A stretch of 64,000 bases of DNA from Silene latifolia. Its lineage: Eukaryota > Streptophyta > Magnoliopsida > Caryophyllales > Caryophyllaceae. A program made the position numbers and the translations under genes. Of this stretch, positions 47,302 through 59,245 are shown piece after piece; position 1 is the stretch's first letter, and every line of letters starts with the position of its first letter. Under the pieces are notes generated by a model. That model saw only the letters and a list, made by a program, of their open reading frames with translations. It was not told the origin of the DNA and did not search any database. Where the stretch lies: positions 437,594,311 through 437,658,310 of the forward strand of contig NC_133538.1 of NCBI RefSeq assembly GCF_048544455.1. Reading direction: 5' to 3'.

Positions 47302-48020
47302 ATGACGCCAGTTCCATGGTACGCTAACGATTGCTACTTGGCGCATACTAGCCCTCTACGAGCTCTGGTTGATTTTAGAACCGAGAAGGCAATTAAACAG
47401 CTTGATAATGATCAAACGGCTTTTGCAGTAAGGCACCTCGAAGCTGTAAAAGGGTCGGCTTTTTACAGGAAGTTGTCAATCAAGGCAGAAGAGGGGACGG
47501 TGGCTCAGGTTGTTGGAAGGCCACCACATCCAATCTGTGATAATATCGACTTGCTTAGATTGATCATGAAGAAGGCTGATCCCCATACAACGGAAAACAT
47601 GATCATGGTGTGCAGAGTATGGGGTGTATGGCTTATGCTTTCAGGGCCATGAAGGTTGGCGCGGGCACATTTGGATGTGGTGAGATGGGGACTCCAGCTG
47701 ACCCTAGCGGGTTTATGGGTAACTATTTATAGGGACCATATTCCCGTTGCATGGGAGTTCCAGGAGAGCAAAAAGTTGTTCTTGCCCCAGATGGTCCATC
47801 CACCGATGTATTACTGGGGTAATGTTAATCCCCAGATTTCGTAGATGATGGAGATACCGAGTACAGCGATGAGGAAAATGATCTTGTAGTCCCTGAGGTT
47901 GGGAATGAACGCGATGAACCCTCGGTGGCTGACAGTGACGAGGAAGAGGAAGATGTCCTTTTTGAAGCATTTGCAGGGATAAAAGTCATCCAGTTCAACT
48001 TTTGTAATCATGAAGTTGTA
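47302..48020 (+). pseudogene. unrecognised ORF with acidic C-terminus
   Basis: An open frame of 116 codons (47302-47652) begins MTPVPWYANDCYLAHTSPLR and is rich in charged helices (FRTEKAIKQLDNDQTAFAVR). It has probably lost its frame near 47625. In another frame the sequence goes on through GTFGCGEMGTPADPSGFMG to a strongly acidic tail (47841-47970, TEYSDEENDLVV and DSDEEEEDVLFEAF). I do not recognise the family. It may be the partner gene of the PMD remnant, sharing its upstream region, or the start of another element. Confidence 0.4.
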
Positions 48021-48036
48021 GCGCCCGGGGATCATT

Positions 48037-48303
48037 CACTATTACAAAAATATTTATTTGCGGCTCCAAAAAGGGGCCTTTTGCGGCATTTATGATGTAG
48101 CAGCAAATGAGGGGCCGCAAATAGCAAAGTTATTTGTGGCGTTTCAAAACCCCGCAAATAAATGCCTATTTGCGGCGTTTTTTCAAAAAAAAAAAAAAAA
48201 AAAATTTTTTTACAAAAAATACTCAAAACAAAATGATTTTAATTTAACTCTCAAATATGTTCTTCCATAATACAATCTTAAATGATTTTATAAATATTCT
48301 AAA
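48037..48303 (+). mobile_element. CACTA-like terminal fragment
   Basis: Starts CACTATTACAAAAATATTTA, a CACTA-type terminus, followed within 140 bp by at least five subterminal TTTGCGG/CCGCAAA repeats in both orientations. A long A run and T run follow. It is cut at 48303 by the Helitron; no matching right end was found in the window, so it is a fragment or has lost its other end. Confidence 0.55.
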
Positions 48304-50944
48304 CTAGTTTAGGACCCGTGCAAAGTTGCACAGGCATATATAAATATGCTTTTAAAATTTTATAATTTAACATTTTACGCAATAGTCTGCATTAGAACAA
48401 TATTAAATCGTGTAGAACTTGGTATAATAATCTATATTTAAATGACAACATTAAATTAAATTAAATATCTTTTAATCTTTTAAAGTTATCACATTAAAAT
48501 ACTGGAGCATCATATTTGCATGTGTTTCGCATATTAGTACATGTATGATATCATGGTGTGATCATTTCAAAATTGAGAATTCATTGTTGAGGTATAGTTG
48601 AGAAAAGTATTAGTGTGGAAAATGACAGGAGGAATTCCCACAAGTAATATTATGTTCTGTAATATCGTGACAAGTTATATTGAAAAATGTGACTCCAAAA
48701 TTGTCTTACCGTTGTTACATAAATAACTTGTGTGAAACTAAAAATCACCACAGACTTCCAAAAAATCTGACTCCAAAATAGGGCTCTCCAGTCCAAATTG
48801 TCTTAGCATTAAAATGTATAATGTTATCGTGGTTATCGGTAATCAAAAGAAGTTGAGAAGGTAATATCGTTTCTTTTACATTTCTTTGAAGAATTTCCAT
48901 GACTGAATTCTTCATCGACTCTTCTCGACCAGTTACAAAGGTTTCACATCCTTTTGTGGTGGCTTATTTGGTACACGGCTACACCATGGTGAATATAAGA
49001 CAGCTGCACTTGGTTTTCCTTTTACGTTCTACTCAGTATCCTTTGGTCTCAGATTCACCATTAAGGGAACATCACCAATGAGTTGAAATCACCTGCAAAC
49101 ATTGCCTAAGAAACATAAATATGGCTCATCAAGATGAAAAAAACAACCCGAAAACAACTGAAAATATATCCGTTTGAAGCAGCGATAAAACCAATTGACA
49201 CTTTCTTTTACGTACTAATATATCTCCCAGGGAATTCAAACGACTCCAACGACTCTCTTAAGCGAATAGTCAAGATGGCCGATTTTCAAATTATAAATTC
49301 GTTCTGTATCAGTGAACACAACTGTTCCAAGTGATACCTAGCAAAGATTGGAAGTTTATAACTACCAAGTTATTACATCCTAGTCGGACACTATTAGGAG
49401 ATACGGTAAGCAACGTTAAAGGCTTTAATTTTGAAACAAACAATTTTTCATGTTCAAAACAAACAATCCTCTTCATGCTTAGCTAAATGCAAAGTTTCAA
49501 CATCGATTAAGAAAGTAACCATCATCTTTGTTTATTGTAATTAGGTGTGACTTGTGAGTATTGGGTTCTTTAAAAGGCGTATAACCATATATAGTTAGGA
49601 GTTTTGACGTACTAAATGACATATACCATTGCTAAACATGTTATATCACTGCAAAGTTTCAGCAACACTAAGATTTTACCTTGTCATGTAATATGCTACA
49701 GTACTTACTACTTAGAAAATGACTACTAAATGCTACTTAGTGATGATGTGCTCATGCTCCCTACACCATAACCTATAATAAGAGAAGGCTCTAATTGATG
49801 GCTAAACGCATACAATCATTTAAATTGATTAGTATGTGAAAGCAACATTTTATTTAAAAAAATTGTTGAGCAAACCAAGGATTAATGCGGATCTCAGCCA
49901 TCAATGGAAGGAAAGACCAAACGAAGAAAAGTAGCCTATAATAAAATTCACTATCATCAGAATTCTCAAGGAGTTTAAAGAACACCACATCATTTTTAGA
50001 ACTTGCCAGAAAGAAGTTAAAACAACTCAATTCAAATTGAATATGCATTTTGTCAGCATTTCATACTAACCCAATAACAGTGACCATAAAACCAAATTAC
50101 GGAATATCATTCAATACACAACACCTCAACTATCAAATGGGAGAAGGAAAAGAAGGTGGCACAGTTGTGTTTGACGGACTCCATGAAATCGTTCTGTTAA
50201 GTCTGAAATTAATTGAATATCAAATCAGATGCAAAGAAAAGTTATTGATGCACAACTATGATGAAAAGTTGAAGAATAGATAATAAAAATAAATAATACA
50301 GTAAAAAAAACAATTGGAAAACAAAGTACTACTTCATATAATTAGATGAAATTACACTAAGCCGATTAAAAGGACTTGTGGAGTCTCAATTGCTTAACTA
50401 AAACCGAAAATGGAACATAGCCATGTGAACAATTCAATAAAATAAATCTCAATCGCCCGACGATTCTGTAGAAATATGTGCGAGCCGAAGTGTAAATCAA
50501 CAACAATAACAAAGAAAACATAAATCAGCGATTTTCCCTATCGAAACCGAATCACTCATAAAAATCGGAAAAAAAAAAACAATGTAAAGAAGTTGAAACT
50601 CCAACATACCACATAGATTCGTTCTTAATCGCGATTTCATAAATTGAAGATCCTGCAATATGTCAAGAACAGATTGACTAATGGAAAATCAAGAGAAAAG
50701 GGCAAATTGAAGAGAGTTAGTGAAGACTGTAGACGAAGTATTTAATCCAGAAGAAAGAGTCAAATTGAAATTGAAGAGAATAACAGGAGAATGGTGGGTG
50801 ATAGTGGTGGCTAAGAAATTGCTCGTTTATTTAGACATATTTAGGCTCTAGGGTTATACAGGTGTGCGGGAAATTTTTTCACCACAATAGGACACGTGTA
50901 CAAAATTGTGTATAGTGGTTGTTCTTTTATAATTTTAATATAGA
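48304..50944 (-). mobile_element. Helitron (2641 bp, non-autonomous)
   Basis: On the - strand it begins TCTATATTAAAATT right after an A (50945) and ends in CTAG (48307-48304) right before a T. Eleven bases before the end lies a hairpin, CCTGTGCAA then TTTGCACGGG. This is the canonical Helitron layout: 5' TC, 3' hairpin, CTRR end, insertion between A and T, no TSD. No RepHel protein is encoded. Small frames (48899-49081, 49134-49334, 50050-50283) have no recognised domain; the - strand near 49078 reads IGDVPLMVNL, unassigned. Confidence 0.7.
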
Positions 50945-50945
50945 T

Positions 50946-51820
50946 TGGCAAATAAGTCTCATACGTTTGCAACTACGTGCAAATTAGCCTCATAGCTTTC
51001 AACATGTGCATATTAACCCCATACCTTTAAGTGTTGGTGCAAATTACCTCCATTTAATTTATTTGGCTTATATTTAATATATTATTCTGTTTTTTTATCT
51101 ATTTGGTTTCCTCATTTTATTAAAAATTGGTATTTGGACCAATCTACCCTTCCCACCCTTTACTAATTACCATTAATCATTAAGACCCAAATCCACTTTC
51201 TTCTCGGCTCTACTGTTGCTCCCACTTAGGTACTACAACCACAACATGCCTCCAACACCAACACCTATATTATAACCCTCCACGGCTCCACAACCCACTA
51301 CACCACAACCATCTGACATGCCTCCACCACCACCCAGATCCGCACTAGGTCAAGGCTATATATTTAGGAGATGAGAACACTCACCCTCACATAACACTCA
51401 TCCCCGTTGAATCTAACACGCCACACGAAACACCACCTCCCTTTCCAAGGTTTCATTACGGGGGAGGGTAAATTATGGGTTATCAGAGTTTAGGAATTGT
51501 GTATGTTGCTGGGTCGATTTCGATTAGGACGAGATGGTTGTAAGAGTAAAGTGGTCACAGGTAGAGTGTGATAATTTTTTGGGTCGTTGATGGTGATTTT
51601 GAACTAACCTCACGCTTGCGATTCGTCATAATTGTTGTAGTAGTAATTGTGGTGATCGAAGGGGATATGGTAGTGTAGTTGTTAGTAGAGGGTAAAACTG
51701 ACTTTTAATAAATTAGCAATAATATATGTGATTGTATAACATTAATTAATTATGCTAATACAATTTTCATATTTAAATAATACAAAAAAAATATAATAGA
51801 ATTGATTTGCACCATAAGGT

Positions 51821-51852
<32 letters not shown>

Positions 51853-52370
51853 GGTGGGGTGGGGGGGGGGGTAAGTAGTATATTAATCGCAAACCAACCA
51901 ATTGATTAACTAGGGAGATAGCCCTAGTTAATTACAACTCGACATAATTTGTTCTAACCATATTGTTGCTTTACTAGCTTTTCCTAACACATTTCTACTT
52001 CGCAGATTCACTACTATCCCTACCTGCACCTGTCTAAACAACACGGATGGTAACAAAAGAATGCTATCGACTCTACATCTATTCCATGCATGCCACAATT
52101 CATACATCAAGTGTGTAGGACCTGCAGCAAGCACCTGTCTAGCCATCAAAGATCGTCCACTGTCATGAAGCCAGCATTCAATTACTCCTTGTGCTGGTAT
52201 TGATATCTGCAGCCAGTCCTCAAAGAGAGATAGACATTGTCTGCTATATGGACATGAAAAGAACAGGTGATCATCACTCTCCTCCAAAAGGTAAACTTGC
52301 AGGGTTAATATGCACATGTTGAAAGTTATGAGGCTAATTTGCACGTAGTGGCAATCGTATGGGGCTTATT
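50946..52370. mobile_element. TIR transposon or MITE carrying a LINE insertion
   Basis: The left end TGGCAAATAAGTCTCATACG is matched in inverted orientation by the right end (TGGCAAATAAGCCCCATACG on the other strand). The match continues through TACGTGCAAATTAGCCTCATA and CATGTGCATATTAACCC, giving inverted repeats of roughly 110 bp. Without the LINE it is about 960 bp and encodes nothing recognisable. Its left edge touches the Helitron, and no TSD could be found, so the superfamily is open (Mutator-like is plausible for long TIRs). Confidence 0.65.
51827..52287 (-). mobile_element. 5'-truncated LINE with zf-RVT remnant, TSD AAGGTAAACTT
   Basis: An 11-bp TSD, AAGGTAAACTT, lies at 51816-51826 and 52288-52298. 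On the - strand the insert starts inside the LINE ORF2 C-terminal zinc-binding region (EESDDHLFFSCPYSRQC, the HLFF.C pattern of zf-RVT), runs to a stop at 51928, then 3' UTR with a C-rich run and an A tail (T run at 51827-51852). Classic target-primed, 5'-truncated insertion. It landed in the right inverted-repeat arm of the host TIR element. Confidence 0.88.
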
Positions 52371-52987
52371 TGCCACTTCTCCGGAAATCCAAAACACATA
52401 CATGATTCCAAAAATAATACAAATGCAATCTAAAACTAAATATAAGGGCACTATTATTCAGCATTAGCCATGGCTTGAATGTAAAATCAGTCTGCCACAC
52501 GATCGTATCTCACTGCCCGCAACGTCGTCGACACACAAAGGGCAGCGCCACCAGTTTCTGACCACAACTCCAGCAACAAACTGAAGCCTCAGTAAGCAAT
52601 CACAGAAGCAGCTACTAGTTTGTCATGTATATGCTAAAATCCACAGTATTCTCCAGCCACAATTGGCATTTGTCGTATATCTCATACATGCCGTCCCAGA
52701 CCTTAGTTCCTTACTATAACCTGCACGAAACCTTAACAAATCAACATTATAAATAGAGAAGGCATGGACTAAAAATGCGGAATGCAATCATGTAAGCGCC
52801 GAACAGTCACAAACCAAACAGTCACGAACTGAACGGTCACCTTTAATTGATGAGGTGTTATGCCACAGTTTATTTAACCCACCTGACCCTCCCCTCCCCC
52901 CTCTCTAATTTTGCATTTCATTACATTTCTTTAGTCAATTTTAACTTTTAAAGAGACGTAGAAAGAGAATTAGACGTGCATACCTTG

Positions 52988-53240
52988 CCAGGAACCATAA
53001 GTTGCATTCAGCATGAACCACGGCGTCTGAATATTCCTCGCTGCATACGACGGGAACATGCACTGTAATTCCATTTACGAAAATCTTTCAGCCTAATAAA
53101 AAAGAGAAGTCCCAAAATCCCATAATGGCATGACCAATTTACTCTAAGCAGGTCACAAGTACAGTTATTACCAGTTCCAGACTGAATTTAGAAATACAAG
53201 CTTCCGGCAATTTTTTGGCTGATCCCAGAGATGAACTACC
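52988..53240 (-). pseudogene. pectin acetylesterase gene fragment, two exons
   Basis: Pectin acetylesterases remove acetyl groups from cell-wall pectin. Two - strand exon-like pieces match consecutive parts of the plant PAE family. The first, 53240 to about 53175, reads GSAKKLPEACISKFSLEL and ends at a GT donor. The second, 53062-52988, follows an AG acceptor and reads CMFPSYAARNIQTPWFMLNA then TYGSWQ, before GTATGC. The family form is CFFPQ..V..I.TPLF.LNAAYDSWQ. I could not find the catalytic Ser-Asp-His exons on either side, so this is a fragment, either a relic or captured by a transposon. Confidence 0.6.
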
Positions 53241-55239
53241 GAACAGTTAATAGATGAAAAGGAAAACTATGATAAATCATAGAGGTTACAAATTATTTAT
53301 AAAAAACTAATCTTTTCGGAAGTTGTTATACTCCCAAAACAAGCCCCCTTGCATTATTTACTTCCATTTTTGTTGCCGCCAATAAAAGCAGTGTGCCTCA
53401 CTTAAATATACATGGGGTCAAGCTATCATTTATCATGGAAAACCAGGACATTATATCAAAAGATACCATGGCCAGTGTTGAACTTACAATAAGTGAAATA
53501 TATATACTAGATGGGCAATATAACACATAAAATATTTTGCTTAAGAGATACGCCACCCACACTACAACTGTCTAGTAGCATATTTTGCATGACCCGAAAA
53601 TATAAGGTAGTGAATGTAACTTATGAGTCTCAGACAATGAAACAGTAACTTTAAAAAAGTTTACCGTATAAGTTATCCCTTCATTTTTTTTCTTAAAATC
53701 TCAATTTTGTGTTCATTTTTAAGTCAGTAGTCTACGTTCTCGCTTCTCAAGTAAAAGCATCATGAGAATCACAAGTAAATGAAGCCCATTTGGTTCAATT
53801 AATATAGCCAAACATCAAACTGGACAACAATAGTATGGTAGTGGAAGTTACAGATGAGAAAGGGACAAACCTCAATTGATTAGATGGCAGGTTTAGTGAC
53901 AGTAAGAATAACAGATGAGTAAAATGATTACAAGAAGGTCAATTCATCATAAGCCGGTGAAATTAGCAAAATTCAAGGCAATTAAACTCAGCATCAACAA
54001 CATCATCTCAAGTACAATAGCATAATTAAAGATTATACAAAACAGAAAATAACTTAGAAGGAGAATAAAAATCAATTAAGGTCAATAAGCATGGTTCTAT
54101 TGTACAGATATTGCTCGAACATGAACACACAGATTCAGTAAGTAGATATCGAGAGCGCTGACTTACAAAAATTTAGCAGGTCACTGATAACGCATTGTAT
54201 TCAGTAGTCCTCACAATATGGCATGGTAGACTGTACACATAATTCATCATCCTCTCCTTCATCGTCATTCTCATTTGCTTCTACCTACCAATTTTAGTAG
54301 CATTTCCTGTTTTTTGTTTCAGGTCACAACAAATATTTGAACCAACAGACTCCTCAACACTCTTGGCCATACACAGTTACACTTTCATGAATGAAGCTAA
54401 TGCTTATTGTTAAAATGTCTTAAAATGGTCCACTCTATCCTTCTATTATCTCCAAAAGGCCCACTTTTGTGCCATGCTAACAATCTATTTCGCATCAACA
54501 TCCAAGAGGGACGATAAACTGATGCTCCTATCATTAGCTGAAGGCAAAGATGCAATTTTCTTCGATTGTGACGTATACACTATATGTCAATAAGCACAAT
54601 TCCAGGTGAATGATAAAAGCACTCTAACGAGGGCATTTCTTGTGGCACCAACATGACCAGAAGCTGAAAAAATGACCTTTTAATTGGCTCAGTTTCATTA
54701 CAGAACTTAATAGACCAAGATATGTTTCCCCTTGTTCAGACCAAGGATTCGGAGTATAACGATTTCCTGATAAGCATAGGGCTCAAAATTTTACATTAGA
54801 CACGAGCTTAGGCAACAATAATGAAGGTCACCATACTTGACAAAACCCATAAATTAACAAACCGCCAAAGAAAAATAAATTGCAAATAATGAACAAGAGA
54901 AAAAATCACTGGACAAAGTAATAAAAATATCATCTTCTACATAAATAATTCTGGCGGACTAAGTGATAATATTCATTCTTCTATTCTGCATAAATATTTT
55001 CAACTAAAGGATATCTAACTTCCAAGTTCAACTTTTAAAAAAGTCTTAAAAGTGGAAGTGAACTTGTGTTGCTCAAGTAGCAAGCTCAAATCATTCATTC
55101 CTTACCGGAAGGCATAGACAAATCCTATGTGGATACCAAAAAAAATAGGAATACATCAGCTAAGGTACTACTAAGTTGTCTCCTTAAAACATACGAAAAC
55201 TTCGATCCAATAATGTTCTCCCTGAATGGTTTTAGATTT

Positions 55240-55570
55240 TAGGATATATAGCATAGTCGAATTCTGCCATCCCACATATAGATTCACTAACACCGTCAAT
55301 GCCAAGTACACCAATATCTTCTTCAATAATTAAATTCGCATCATATGTAATAGCAACTATAGATTTTAACAAGGTAGTTTCGGAACCAGCCTCCAGTTCC
55401 ACCGCGTTATCTCTTAGCCTGTCAAACAGCCTACTCCTATAATATTTATTTTAGTAACTTATTGAATAATCATAATCACTGTACTGACCAAATAAATTCT
55501 CATGTACAGTTACAGGAATGTCAGCATTACCATTAGCAAATAATTTCACCGTCGCAAAATTATACTGTAA
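55240..55570 (-). other. unrecognised exon-like segments
   Basis: Two - strand open stretches are bounded by plausible splice signals. One (55561 to about 55483) follows TTTTACAG and reads FATVKLFANGNADIPVTVHE ending near a GTCAGT. The other (about 55435-55240) follows ATTATAG and reads SRLFDRLRDNAVELEAGSET and SIVAITYDANLIIEEDIGVL. Amino-acid usage looks coding, but I do not recognise the protein. They share strand with the pectin acetylesterase exons. Confidence 0.35.
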
Positions 55571-56406
55571 AACAACAAAAAAAATCAAGAGCATTTCATC
55601 GAACATATAGACAGCAGAACCCTAATTGAATAACATCGAATTTAATTTCAATAAATCAGAGAGCATAAACACGAAATAGTACAACTAAACTACAGGAATC
55701 ACGAACATATGAAAACTCATAGAGACAATTAATTAAACACATAACAAAAACCACTATAACAGCAAATCAACGACGACAACCAAACAAAAATAAACTGCCA
55801 ATTATTCTCCAAGTTTCACAAAGTATTGCACAAACATAAAAAAAAAAATATGTACTTAAAACACCACCAAAATCGAATAAAACAAATTGAATATGAAACT
55901 AAAACCCTAATTTGAATACATGAACAAGACAGAAAAATGAATTTGAATACATGAACAAAACAAAAACATAAAACCCCTAAATTGAATATCCCTAATTTCC
56001 AGCTAGTTGGCATAAATTGAATATGAAACTAAACCCCTAACTTGAATTGAATCTAAAACCCCTAAATTGACTAAAACCCCAAAATTGATCAACTCTAATT
56101 AGCAGGTCAAATTAATTGAAGTGTATACTTTAACACAACAAAAATTAAGTTGAATTTATTATTAAATATCAACCAAAAAAATCATACAACACCCAAATTC
56201 ATCTAACTCGGTATAAATCAAATTATCCATAAACCCTAATTGATTAAATAAAAATAAGTGAAAAACTATGAGTACCTATTATTAGTAAGAAGGCGCGATC
56301 GATAGGAGGCGGCGGTGGTGGTCGGCGTGAGTCTAGGGGTCGTTGTAGGAGGCGTTGCTAGATTGCTGAGTTCACATAGGAGGAGGCAAGAGAAATCTAT
56401 AACTTT

Positions 56407-56833
56407 GGGGTGTTTGGTTCACGCGTGGGTATGGTTTGGAATCGGGAATCATATCTGGGTGATATCGGGTTGGCACTCAATACCTCATACCTTATGTTTG
56501 GTTCAATTTTGGGGGGTATGGGGTTAGAAATCAATCAAAGCTAAAAAAACTTCAAAATACAATTTTAATAATAATTTTTATACTATTGAAAATTTAATCA
56601 AATAAATATATATAAAAAAAATTTTACAATTGTTTTTATCACTTTTTAATATTTTTAATTTGATACCATGAGTATCAATCTCATATCCACCCCCTCCTTG
56701 GGTATGAGAAACTCATACCTTATGGGTTTGAGGTATGGGTATGAAACCTTCATTTGTCAAACAAGCACATGGTATGAATCTGGTTCATTCCAAACCTATA
56801 CCTCATACCTATATTGGGTGAACCAAACACCCC
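56407..56833. mobile_element. MITE with GGGTGTTTGGTTCAC terminal repeats
   Basis: A 427-bp element whose left end GGGGTGTTTGGTTCAC is inverted at the right (GTGAACCAAACACCCC, 56818-56833). Inside, several copies of GGTATG(G/A)G and CTCATACC form further inverted matches (for example 56422 and 56700-56800). No coding capacity. TSD not clear; a PIF/Harbinger or hAT origin are both possible. Confidence 0.75.
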
Positions 56834-57255
56834 CTTAAAATGTATGAAATCCTTTAATTCCCCCTTAGGAATAGTGCTAGACTATTCAAAAGCATGCAAG
56901 GCATATGCCTCCTCCAATCTCTCTCATAAAATAACCCTCCCTTGCTTGTGCGAACCAAACACAAGACACGTGTGAACTTTACATTTCTTATCAAAGCTCG
57001 CCCTTCCACTCACTCAAACACCGACCCACATTAAACGTGTCTCTTCTCCCTCCACTCCTTTTCTCTGAGATTAATTGCAGCTTGCCTCCCATTCTACTTT
57101 CATTTTCCTTCATCCCTTCGAGCCACGATGTTGACACGGCGATAGTGATAAGGAATAAATATGATAGCAATAGTGAGTTGATGCGATGGTGATGGCGATA
57201 AAGATGCCGCTTCTGCTGATGACGACGATGGCAACATCAATGTAAACGATTGCTG

Positions 57256-57257
<2 letters not shown>

Positions 57258-57312
<55 letters not shown>
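57258..57312. repeat. (CT)n microsatellite, about 55 bp
   Basis: Uninterrupted CT/TC dinucleotides in the presumed 5' region of the FHA-like gene. The Arg-Glu open frames on the other strand are artefacts. Confidence 0.95.
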
Positions 57313-57316
<4 letters not shown>

Positions 57317-57951
57317 CCTCTCTCTCCCACCTGCACTTAGCAATCGTCTCTATTTTAATCTTCAAGGCATGAATTTATCTCCGATTATCTGTCGATATTG
57401 TCTTAAGTTCTTATGTATTTCATTTTAGTTGAGTTTTTGGTTTGATGATTTTGTCTTAATTGATTGAAATTTGTCTAGATTGGAGATACTGTGAGTAATA
57501 ATAATATACATTTAACTCTTCATTGTTGTTTCCCTTTTACAGCAGTACCTGCTGTTGCTATACTATCTGACTCTTGGTCCATCTTAGCTATCTCAGTAAG
57601 TAGCTTTTCTTTTCCGAAAACTATCTGACTCTCGTAGCATATTGAAAGAATTGTTTATGTTATTTGTCATATGATTGTTTTTTTAAGGCATTGTTTTGTT
57701 TACCATCGCTTTTAATCATATGTTAGATTTATGTACTCCGTATAAGTTAGTAAATAATGGATAACAGAGGCAGTCTCACGAATAACACTACAACCGCCTG
57801 TTACCGCAAATTTTGTTGAGATGGCAACATAATCTTTCCCATGTTGAAAATGACATAAGTCATGTACATCATTGTCTTAGTAAGTATTAGCCCCATAAAA
57901 ATCACGACATGAATTATATTAGCATGTTTGTCTTGTTGGTCTTAGACTCAG

Positions 57952-58540
57952 AGTGATGTATGGACAATTATAGCGCGCCTTGAAGGAGACGGCGATTAGA
58001 AACACATAGGGTATAAGATGGATATACCAGGTGCATATGAAATATTCTCAGTGAGTTACTAAACTTATTATTTGGTTAGATTTCTGGTAGATACATTTTG
58101 CTACATGATCTAAATAATAATCAGGAATGCTAAATTGTCAGAGAGAGAGAGAGAGGTTATTGTTGGTTGAGTGGTTGATACAGCGGTGTTGGTGCTTCCT
58201 ATTGCCACATGTATTATCTTATGACTGTCTCATACTCTCGTATTACAGTCTTTGCATGTCTAATATCAACTCTTAGATTGTCAATACTAACAGTCAAGTG
58301 TAGAAGAAATGACTAATTTAGCTCCCTATTCCAATATGAATGTGATACGAGTGTCAAATATCGCTTCCGCATTTTAAATTCGTATTATAATGTGGTTACA
58401 TCCTATGTAGTTTCCAGGTTGCACAAGAAGGCGGTCTTCTGTCACGAATTTAGACAACACAAATGGTACATACATCAATGAAAAACGGGCACTACTTGGA
58501 ACAACTGCCATTGTATTGCCCGGGAGCTTGCTCGCATTTG
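57952..58540 (+). pseudogene. FHA-domain protein gene fragment (three exon relics)
   Basis: FHA domains bind phosphothreonine. Three + strand exon-like pieces follow the order of plant chloroplast-type FHA proteins. Exon 1 (57952-58050, AG before and GTGAGT after) reads ARLEGDGD, a TAG stop, then KHIGYKMDIPGAYEIFS. Exon 2 (about 58152-58222) reads VIVG, a stop, then VVDTAVLVLPIATC. Exon 3 (58418-58540, AG/GT bounded) reads SSVTNLDNTNGTYINEKRAL and PGSLLAFG-like residues, the LD.TNGT.IN core of the FHA fold. Two in-frame stops make it a pseudogene. I could not place the first and last exons. Confidence 0.6.
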
Positions 58541-59236
58541 GTAACTATTATCCTTGCCATAGTTCAATTACAAGTTTCAATATTAATTGACTTCACGAAG
58601 GAAGTAACAAATGAGTCATCTAAGCCTGATATGGTTCAACTGTACAAGCAATTTGAGTCGAGAGATTTTGGATATGTTTGCATGTGATTGGGGTTGGGTC
58701 ATGTTTTGTTCAGGTATGTGTTATTATCGAGTCGGTAAGAGGTAAGGGGTAATATAGGGAGATAATTTCAAATTTAATTTGAGGTACATCTTGCTTCCAG
58801 TTTTGCCCTGGTTTATAACAATTCCCTCTTCGAGTCTTTTGACGTGTATAAGTATGCTTAAGAACATGTGGTCGATGTGGTATGTCAGACTTGTGTACTT
58901 TTAAACCTTAGGCTAAGAATAGGTTTCTTAATTTTGCATAGTTTAGTAGTAAATCTCTTGTTCGGTGGTAGTTTATCATCAGAGGCGAACTCCTATTAAT
59001 TTAAGAATTAGGAACCTATGAAAGTTACCCTTTTCTTATGATGCCTTTGTTCATTATTTGCTTAAAGAGTTGACCTTGTCACATTTTATCCTGTTTATTT
59101 GCTTAAAGCTAACGTTGATTATGATTTAGATGCATGTGGGTGCAACTGCATCAGGCTCTTTTGGTACATACTAATTTCTAGAAAAATGTGACCAAGGCCT
59201 CTAATTCCTAGCAATTGTAAATATGAGTTCTTTTAG
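58541..59236. other. no gene seen
   Basis: AT-rich sequence downstream of the FHA relic. The TTTGGTACATACTA at 59159-59172 resembles the Mutator-type target site at 59237-59245. No frame with a recognisable domain. Confidence 0.5.
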
Positions 59237-59245
59237 TACATACTA

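Larger units (their letters stand above)
52371..56406. other. low-density region with exon-like relics
   Basis: Apart from the pectin acetylesterase exons and the open segments at 55240-55570, this AT-rich stretch holds no frame of note. On the - strand, 56400-56277 is GC-richer, with runs of CCACCACCGCCGCC ending in a GTACTC donor-like site at about 56276, resembling a 5' UTR exon. The CCTAAATTGA-type motifs at 55975-56090 are locally repeated. Confidence 0.4.

Noticed and set aside
57100..57343. Arg-Glu repeat open frames on the - strand
   Set aside because: Translation of the (CT)n microsatellite with no conserved flanks.
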